From contig OY744531.1 in the NCBI GenBank assembly GCA_963556195.1, positions 108,083,620 through 108,147,619 of the forward strand: a stretch of DNA of 64,000 nt, read 5' to 3'. Position 1 is the stretch's first letter. Every line of letters starts with the position of its first letter. Positions 60,701 through 64,000 of this stretch are shown one piece after another. The stretch is from Sepiola atlantica. Taxonomy: Eukaryota; Mollusca; Cephalopoda; Sepiida; Sepiolidae. The notes under the pieces were generated by a model. That model was not told where the DNA came from, searched no databases, and was given only the letters and a program-made list of their open reading frames with translations. A program made the position numbers and the translations under genes.

Positions 60701-62763
60701 TTTGCCCAAATTTTTTTCCCCTCCGCCTAGCTTTGTTTTTTTGTTTTTTACTGGGACTCATAATCAAAGCGAACTTTTTCTAAAACTTTGATACGTTAGT
60801 TTTGTGTTTTTGCGGAGGGGGGGGGGGGGCTTTCAATGTAATTTACAATATATTTTAGTTTCGATGACTTAGTTAAAAGTACTAGGCTGAGAGAAAAAAA
60901 AATGTCGGCAGCCATCTTGTCTTGCCAAATTTCCAACTTTCCGTGAATGTAAAATGGAGAGAAATGTTGATATCTAATAAAAAGCCATTGAGACTACTTA
61001 AAGATACACACAAATGTCATAGGTAAGTCGGAAAATAAGTTTTATGGGCTTCGGTCACATTTATTTGTTGTAGATTTGTTTTTTGGGAGCCGTTCTCGTT
61101 GTGTTGATTATTGTAAAAGATACCCTATACCAAAGCGTTTATTATTTGAAGATACAGACTCTAGGTAGTTTGGCTGACCTGTGGCTGAAAAAACGATAAA
61201 ACATCTGAAAGAAATTTTATGAAAGATAACAATCCAAAATTGGCCGTGATGTGCTTTCGCACTTTGTTTCTTAGAGGGGAACGATGGAATGTTTCAAGAT
61301 AGACATTTTGGAAATGTCGAGCCTCATATGTTTGTCAAAAACAGACTTAGGCATTTTAAGCCGAGATTTAAAAGAAAGAACCAATATTTTTTTTACAATG
61401 TTAACAAAGCTGACAAAAGAGGTTTGGATGCTTGAATTTTTTGCCATTATGAAATCAAGAAAAATGACTTCGGCAGAATTCAACCAAAAGTACAAAATAT
61501 TCACAAAGCTCTTAAAAGCAATCTTTCAATGATGCTTGCAAATATCAGAGGTTCAAAACAATTTTGGAATAGAAAGACATCGGCCTCCATCTAATTGTAA
61601 CTTTAATTGTACATTTGCCAGATGATATTTATTTTGTAATATTTTTCAATAAATAAATAAATGGATATTGAAAAATAAAGTTCGCATGTCTATCGTTAGC
61701 CAGTGTCGCATGCCTATCGTTAGCCAATCTGCCAAACAAGACCAAATAGTAGGTTTATCTGCTTATATAAAAGTTTTATGCTTGAATTAGAATTAATAAA
61801 ATGAAAAGAAAGTGTCTTTCATAAAGATTTTTAGAACAAAGTAAAGCGAATGAGGCGGGACAAGATTGCTGCCATTAAAAAAAATCACTTGTATTTCATG
61901 GAGATAGCTTTCCTTTTACTTTTTTTTATAATTTAAAATCTACAAATGTCAACAAAAGTTATTAAATTATCCTATTTTATCAGCAAATTTAAGAATAAAA
62001 CAAGAAAAAAGTATTTGGTAGGTGAATGTCACTGTGGCGGAATTGATGATCTTGAGCCAGAATCGAGCGATGGAGGTGGCCCGGACTTAGTTCTTCCCCG
62101 CAGTAAGAGGGTCCGCCTTTGCCTGGCTTGGAGATGGAAAGGGAAATAAGTTTTGGCTGACTAGTTTTCTAGTGAGGATTGAACTCACAACCTTGAAGTA
62201 ACAAATCTACTGGTTGCTGCACAATAATAATAGATTTAATTATCATGACAAATAGTGAGCCAGCGGATTATGTTTGTTCTGATTGGTTAAGCAGAATTAA
62301 CTGAGAGAAAATCTACTAATAAAAAGACAAGAAAATCAGAAGAAAGAAAAGGAGAAACGTGAGTATCAGGTGAGATTCTGTGGTGAGCCGAATTGTTTTC
62401 GTTCATTGGAGCTTGAAGTTACACAGGGTTTTTGTGCTTCTACAGGAATTGAACCGAACTGAGTTTTTTTTTTGTTTGTTAAACGTTTGAAGTCTAGTCA
62501 TAGACTTTTGAATTCGTTACCAATTATAGTCACTCACTAAAATGTCTTTTTATTTTACAGATGAAGAAAACAGAGCATCCAAATCTCCAATAAAGAACTT
62601 CTTCAAACCCAAAATGGCAAATGAAGAAAGTGTGAGCGTATCGAAAGCAAATAAATCTCCAATAAAAAAGGCCAAATCTGTAAATGTGTCCGACTTCTTT
62701 GGATCATCAACTGTGCAGAGAATAGAAAGAAATGAAAAGAATCGCTCGTCACCCAAACGAAAA
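41891..62763 (+). CDS. RFC1: RFC1, replication factor C large subunit, 5' part (continues beyond window)
   Basis: Exons 41891-41893, 50458-51489, 57521-57614, 60223-60288 and 62561-62763 splice in phase to 466 N-terminal residues. RFC1 is the large subunit of the RFC clamp loader that opens PCNA at primer-template junctions in the nucleus. The protein starts M-DIRKYFNSPG, against MDIRKFF in vertebrates. It continues as a Lys/Glu/Ser-rich disordered region with acidic serine clusters (SDEDSDD, SESDDDLNES) and reaches SPIKKAKSVNVSDFFGSSTV, which parallels SPIK-SVLDYFGTGSVQR of the vertebrate protein. The BRCT, AAA+ and C-terminal domains must lie to the right. Residues 113-202 are nine KESDNPKTFK repeats. 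Vertebrate RFC1 has about 1150 residues, so under half is covered. The introns carry large minisatellites and transposons. Confidence 0.9.
42353..42906. mobile_element. Fold-back MITE, copy 1
   Basis: Arms about 42353-42538 and 42727-42906 are inverted: AACAAATAAATGTTACCAAA, GCAAGATAAGTTACTCTTAC, and AACTTATTT plus GTTCAAAACAAACCTG against their complements. The centre is 190 bp. The family also occurs at 44889-45264. RFC1 intron 1. Confidence 0.85.
43021..43210. mobile_element. Dispersed MITE-like repeat, inverted copy
   Basis: It starts GGTGCTTGTACAAAG and is the reverse complement of the 32252-32432 sequence through CAATGGCAGTAATC. A more diverged same-family copy in the other orientation is at 43311-43452, ending CTACAAGCACC. 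RFC1 intron 1. Confidence 0.75.
43311..43452. mobile_element. Diverged copy of the TACAAGCACC-ending repeat
   Basis: ATTCTACTCGATATTTTTTG, then TGATACATAAATATTTC and CCCGTCTCTCTACAAGCACC keep the order of landmarks seen at 9594-9738, with many changes. Confidence 0.5.
43916..44695. repeat. 51-bp tandem array, about 15 units
   Basis: The unit is AACATTGTAATAAAATAAAG, TTTATTTTCAATAAAATAAC, then ATTTTGGCCAA. Variants are ATTTGGGCCAA and ATTTTGGGCAA at one end and AAAG, ACAG or TAGAG in the middle. Because 51 is a multiple of three, two long minus-strand frames run through it; these are artefacts. Flanks match the short element at 32000-32240, so the array is an internal expansion of that element. 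RFC1 intron 1. Confidence 0.95.
44889..45264. mobile_element. Fold-back MITE, copy 2
   Basis: Ends AACGACAGCTAACAGAAC and GTTCTGTTAGCTGTCGTT. The arms extend about 150 bp (AACAAATAAATGTTACCAAA, GGCAAGATAAGTTACTCTTC, AAAGCGTTTTTTAGTTC). The centre is about 60 bp, so the whole element is one long hairpin. RFC1 intron 1. Confidence 0.9.
45265..47009. other. RFC1 intron 1, mixed repeats
   Basis: An imperfect inverted pair surrounds 45600-46170 (GTAAGAGTGCGGAATAACGG against CGTTATTCTGCACTCTTAC; GCGCAAAACCAGATTGGCC against GGCTAATTTGGTTTTGCGC), an additional fold-back element about 575 bp long. A GCGCACCRGGRCRGAGATTG triplication is at 46300-46390. CCCCGGGCAACGCCGGGTAG is at 46553-46572. No gene. 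Confidence 0.6.
47010..47384. mobile_element. Truncated MITE related to 41218-41508
   Basis: AAACTTTATGTACTTACGTG, GTAGCAGAAAAG, TACGCAAATTCATCCAG and GTTATCTCCCTTGCC match the left half of the intact element. The right inverted repeat is absent. Confidence 0.7.
47385..49465. repeat. 32-bp telomere-like tandem array, 65 units
   Basis: The unit is GGGTTAGGGATTGCTAGATG then AAGTCTGTAGAA. The register is constant and no unit variant was noticed over 2.08 kb. Every unit opens with GGGTTAGGG, and the array starts directly after TAGTTAGGGTTAGGG. It occupies RFC1 intron 1. There is no sustained open frame, since 32 is not a multiple of three. Confidence 0.97.
49814..50134 (-). mobile_element. U2-type SINE, CACCCTTTGAGAAGG subfamily
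   Basis: Read on the minus strand it begins within the U2 part at AAAGTGTAGTATCTGTTCCG, contains GTGCAGTTCTAGGAGGTCCA and CTTCTCACCCTTTGAGAAGG, and ends CACATCTTACGGCTGTGGGA, CGTAGATAAATA. It lies 320 bp before RFC1 exon 2. Confidence 0.87.
50458..51489 (+). CDS. RFC1: RFC1 exon 2
   Basis: Acceptor TTTTTTCTTACAG, donor GTAAGA; 344 codons in phase 0 at both ends. It opens DIRKYFNSPGSKPSKIIEKN. It is very rich in Lys, Glu, Ser and Asn and contains nuclear-localisation-like basic runs (KKESRKRKSSASSKR, KQKRKTKMKRKQ) and acidic serine patches. The RFC1 identity rests on the first ten residues and on the downstream exon 5 match. Confidence 0.88.
50791..51060 (+). repeat. RFC1: In-frame 30-bp coding minisatellite in RFC1, nine units
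   Basis: Nine units of AAAGAATCGGATAACCCTAA then AACATTTAAG encode K-ESDNPKTF-K. Units are almost identical at the DNA level (GG/TG in the Ser codon, AAG/GAG in one Lys/Glu codon). Thirty bases keep the frame whatever the copy number. Confidence 0.97.
51763..52200. mobile_element. Fold-back MITE (GTGCAACTTCGG ends)
   Basis: Inverted ends GTGCAACTTCGGAAAAGC and GACTTTTCCGAAGTTGCAC. Inner arms are TGACCGTGACGGAACAAA against TTTGTTCCGTCCCGGTCG, and CAAATTTTGTCATTTTTT against its complement. AGAAATT occurs on both flanks, a possible target duplication. RFC1 intron 2. Confidence 0.85.
52350..52740. repeat. Direct duplication of about 97 bp
   Basis: The segment TATTCATTAGATACCATTTA to CAATGAGTGACTTTAATTAA occurs at about 52419-52518 and again at about 52628-52726, with a partial third start at 52367. 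RFC1 intron 2. Confidence 0.85.
52990..53265. repeat. GT/TA-rich minisatellite
   Basis: Units of TATGTATATCTATACGTGTA and TATGTAGGTGTGTGTGTGAA are repeated with internal reshuffling. Short Tyr/Val/Cys-rich frames here are artefacts. Confidence 0.92.
53324..53428. repeat. Interstitial telomere-like block, about 105 bp
   Basis: About 17 units of CCCTAA with slips (CCTTAA, CCCCTAA, CACTAA, CCCTAAA). RFC1 intron 2, directly after the GT-rich minisatellite. Confidence 0.93.
53635..54111. mobile_element. MITE with about 110-bp inverted repeats
   Basis: Ends AAGTTTGTAATCCGAGGC and GCCTCGGATTACAAACTT. Arms share CAATGTGATATAGGTACCGG, AAGGTGGAA, GTGAACAAAAA and GAATCTCAAATCAAT. A short plus-strand frame at 53886-54089 lies inside and has no recognised similarity. 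RFC1 intron 2. Confidence 0.9.
54112..54599. other. RFC1 intron 2, no recognised element
   Basis: Mixed sequence of ordinary composition without an open frame of note; it may be an old transposon remnant. Confidence 0.35.
54600..54986. repeat. GTGTGTATGTATGCGTATATGCATTT-type microsatellite, left part
   Basis: About 20-30 bp units of GTGTGTATGCGTATATGCAT after (TA)n runs. The same unit resumes at 57034-57280, so the hAT element at 54987-57033 interrupts one array. All Tyr/Val/Cys or His/Ile/Thr-rich frames here are artefacts. Confidence 0.95.
54987..57033 (-). mobile_element. Internally deleted hAT transposon
   Basis: Inverted ends TAGGGTTGGGCGGTTTT and (complement of the right end) TAGAGATGGGCGGTTTT. 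The flanking 8-mers ATGCGTAT and ATACGTAT differ at one base, as expected for an hAT 8-bp target duplication. Both sides also contain short runs of FACCGT/ACGGTT-like sequence (CGGTTTACGGTTCGG, ACGGTTACGG). Only a C-terminal transposase piece remains. Confidence 0.88.
55548..56072 (-). pseudogene. hAT transposase C-terminal (dimerisation) remnant
   Basis: The minus strand encodes DPSACPFVWWKKNGRLYPNL, CILARKLLSIQATSVASERI and FSKAGLVISDRRCRLKP. The P-WWK-N-YP-L-ARK-LSI-A-S-ASER-FS-AG pattern is the hAT dimerisation domain. The N-terminal BED finger and most of the catalytic region are missing, so this is not a working transposase. Confidence 0.9.
57034..57280. repeat. GTGTGTATGTATGCGTATATGCATTT-type microsatellite, right part
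   Basis: Continuation of the 54600-54986 array beyond the hAT insertion. Confidence 0.93.
57521..57614 (+). CDS. RFC1: RFC1 exon 3
   Basis: Acceptor TACATTTCTATCAAAG, donor GTATAT; 31 codons plus one base. It reads IQSDEDSDDITPRVRKKRNK then KTKKSNRISDS, an acidic-serine patch followed by a basic run. Phase fits exons 2 and 4. Confidence 0.75.
57676..59484. repeat. 39-bp tandem array, about 46 units
   Basis: The unit is TATAATTTTGTCTCATAATT then TCACTGTCTTTTAAACAAA. Variants are CTGTCTGTTAAAC, CATAGTTTC, AATTTAACTG, CTTTCAAAC and single CAGAATTTC. One unit is short near 58253 (loss of TTT). Period 39 yields long minus-strand frames that are artefacts. RFC1 intron 3. Confidence 0.97.
59559..60137. 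mobile_element. Non-autonomous TIR DNA transposon, copy 2
   Basis: Ends GGTACTCTTATAGAGAATGC and its near-complement, about 75 bp of inverted repeat. Flanks AACATTTT and AACATTGT are an 8-bp duplication with one change. It shares terminal and internal sequence (CCAATCAG, GATGAT, TTAACAATTAACAATGG-like) with the 93-1435 element but lacks the tandem array. RFC1 intron 3. Confidence 0.85.
60223..60288 (+). CDS. RFC1: RFC1 exon 4
   Basis: Acceptor TTTCTTTATAATAG, donor GTAGGT. It reads D-SEKEVVSKAKRRKACSMFSE-S in the phase demanded by exons 3 and 5. Confidence 0.78.
60289..62560. other. RFC1 intron 4
   Basis: It contains T-rich tracts (60301-60390), three units of AACACCCCACCCCCAACCCT (60581-60640), a G-run at 60818-60830 and a duplicated GCATGYCTATCGTTAGCCA (61684-61726). 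Frames at 61284-61532 and 61946-62149 have no recognisable similarity. Confidence 0.5.
62561..62763 (+). CDS. RFC1: RFC1 exon 5
   Basis: Acceptor TTTTTATTTTACAG, donor GTTAGT. It encodes D-EENRASKSPIKNFFKPK, SPIKKAKSVNVSDFFGSSTV and QRIERNEKNRSSPKRK. The second segment is the clearest RFC1 match: a short motif with Phe-Phe-Gly before the BRCT region, which in yeast RFC1 is at the very N-terminus. Confidence 0.88.
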
Positions 62764-62796
62764 GTTAGTGTCTTCGACTTTGTTAAGGACCTATAT

Positions 62797-63045
62797 GAAT
62801 ATGACTATTTATGACTATGACTATTTATTAATATGACTTAATGAATATGACTATTTATGACTATGACTTTATGACTATTTATGAATATGACTATTTATGA
62901 ATATGACTATTTATGACTATGACTATTTATGACTATGACTATTAATGACTATGACTATTAATGACTATGACTATTTATGACTATGACTATTAATGACTAT
63001 GACTATTGATGAATATGACTATTTATGACTATGACTATTGATGAA
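62797..63045. repeat. (GACTATTTATGACTAT)n minisatellite
   Basis: Units GAATATGACTATTTATGACTA and variants repeat about 12-15 times, starting 35 bp after RFC1 exon 5. Confidence 0.93.
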
Positions 63046-63172
63046 TGTTGTCCTAGACAAAAACAGGTTTATTTCTCGGGAACAGAGTGCACCAGAAAAC
63101 AAGGAAAGGCCAGTTTTTTCACTGCAAGATACTTTAAGTCAGCAGAAATATTAATCTTACTCATCAACCTTG

Positions 63173-63262
63173 ATTCTGCCGGTCTGTGGGTTTGTGCAGT
63201 TCTAGGAGGTCCACCCTCACAGGCTTTGCCTTCTCACCCTTTGAGAAGGGGTTAGTTTATTA
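63173..63262 (+). mobile_element. U2-type SINE, internal fragment
   Basis: GCCGGTCTGTGGGTTTGTGC, AGTTCTAGGAGGTCCACCCT and CTTCTCACCCTTTGAGAAGG, belonging to the same subfamily as 35965-36226 and 49814-50134. Head and 3' part are absent. Confidence 0.85.
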
Positions 63263-63713
63263 TATTAATAATTAAAATAATTATAAATGTGATATCTTGT
63301 TGAAGATATAATGATAAATAACCCGAGTGGAAGGTCTTTAAAATAATAGGTTTATTTCCGGATGTATATATCTGGTACATACAAGATATGTTAACAGAAT
63401 ACAGAATATGTAATAGGGCAGACTGACTAGAGAATACGTAAGACAGAATGTTAAGACTGCATGTGTCTTAACTCGAATGTCTCGACTGTAGTCGTACTTA
63501 TAGTCCGACGAGTCCATCTATTTCGTGAATGGGGAAGTCAGGTTATCCCATCACAACAAAATGTTTGCTGAAAAAAAAATTATATACTAATAATATTAAT
63601 AATTAAAATAATTATAAATGTTTGCTGAAAAAAAGATTTATCACATAAACATGCATTTATCAACTGATTTTAAGATTGATTCAAATATTACAAATTTAAA
63701 ACAAATCTCTGTT
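63263..63713. other. RFC1 intron 5, no recognised gene
   Basis: A 20-bp phrase TAATAATTAAAATAATTATA is duplicated (63264-63285 and 63596-63617). No coding signal. Confidence 0.4.
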
Positions 63714-63852
63714 AATAATATGAGTGTTACTACAGCATTGAAAGTTCGTTAAGAGATATATTTGAAAATTTAAGAAACCAGAACGGGTTTCTCAAATTTT
63801 CAAATATATCTCTTAACGACGCTTTCAATGTTGTAGTTACACTCATATTATT
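63714..63852. repeat. Near-perfect 139-bp palindrome
   Basis: AATAATATGAGTGTTACTAC, AGCATTGAAAG, GTTAAGAGATATATTTGAAA, ATTTAAGAAACC against its complement, with a loop of only about 8 bases (AGAACG). Two or three single differences and one indel between the arms. Confidence 0.95.
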
Positions 63853-63866
63853 CTAACCCATGCTTA

Positions 63867-63901
<35 letters not shown>

Positions 63902-64000
63902 AGATTTTCTAGATTTTTTAGATTTTTAATTTTAATTTTTTAACGGCCTCAATTTTTTAAATGTTAAATTTCTTTTCTTCTTCTCTTTATCCCTCCATTT

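Noticed and set aside
61284..61532. Plus-strand frame of 82 codons in RFC1 intron 4
   Set aside because: No recognised similarity; a minus-strand frame overlaps almost exactly, typical of chance openness in AT-rich sequence.
63087..63152. Possible next RFC1 exon (frame SAPENKERPVFSLQDTLSQQ)
   Set aside because: It is in the right phase with a fair acceptor, but I see no convincing donor, and the frame ends at TAA; left uncalled.
63480..63540. Possible hammerhead ribozyme (CGACGAGTCC segment)
   Set aside because: The invariant CUGANGA and GAAA core boxes are not both present.

Overview
This is an animal nuclear genome window. It has spliced genes with GT-AG introns, canonical polyadenylation signals, an AT-rich background, and very dense minisatellites, palindromic MITEs, non-LTR retrotransposon debris and SINEs. 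I read it as a lophotrochozoan, most likely a mollusc. The motif GGGAGATAACTC and its complement recurs here, partly inside MITEs, and I associate it with molluscan repeats. That taxonomic call is an inference.

Three protein-coding genes can be assembled by hand. (1) On the + strand, 2981-11591, are the last five exons of a CULT-domain protein of the small secreted type related to cereblon; its 5' part was not found. (2) On the - strand, 35006-17292, is a complete seven-exon ABHD13 gene (membrane-anchored alpha/beta hydrolase) with an intact Ser-Asp-His triad and a long Ser/Gly/Pro-rich N-terminal extension. (3) On the + strand, 41891 to beyond the window, is the 5' half of RFC1 (large subunit of the PCNA clamp loader). 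Its exon 1 carries only the start codon, 49 bp downstream of a consensus E2F site. Exon 2 carries a nine-copy in-frame 30-bp minisatellite.

Everything else is intronic or intergenic and mostly repetitive. Tandem arrays include a 41-bp satellite (12.5-16.3 kb, 93 units), a 32-bp telomere-like array in RFC1 intron 1 (47.4-49.5 kb, 65 units), a 39-bp array in RFC1 intron 3 (57.7-59.5 kb) and a 51-bp array inside a palindromic element (43.9-44.7 kb). Mobile elements include a decayed mariner, a fold-back mariner derivative, an internally deleted hAT element sitting in a microsatellite, several non-LTR retrotransposon fragments, a Penelope-type GIY-YIG fragment, a two-member TIR family with 8-bp target duplications, and many fold-back MITEs.

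The most unusual item is a SINE family present at eight sites. Its head is the 5' end of U2 snRNA up to and including the branch-site-recognition sequence. In the SINE that sequence is followed by its own reverse complement, giving a 10-bp hairpin. Two copies have clear 13-15 bp target duplications.

The three genes show no functional linkage; they are ordinary neighbours. No rRNA, tRNA, CRISPR array or intact viral gene was seen.
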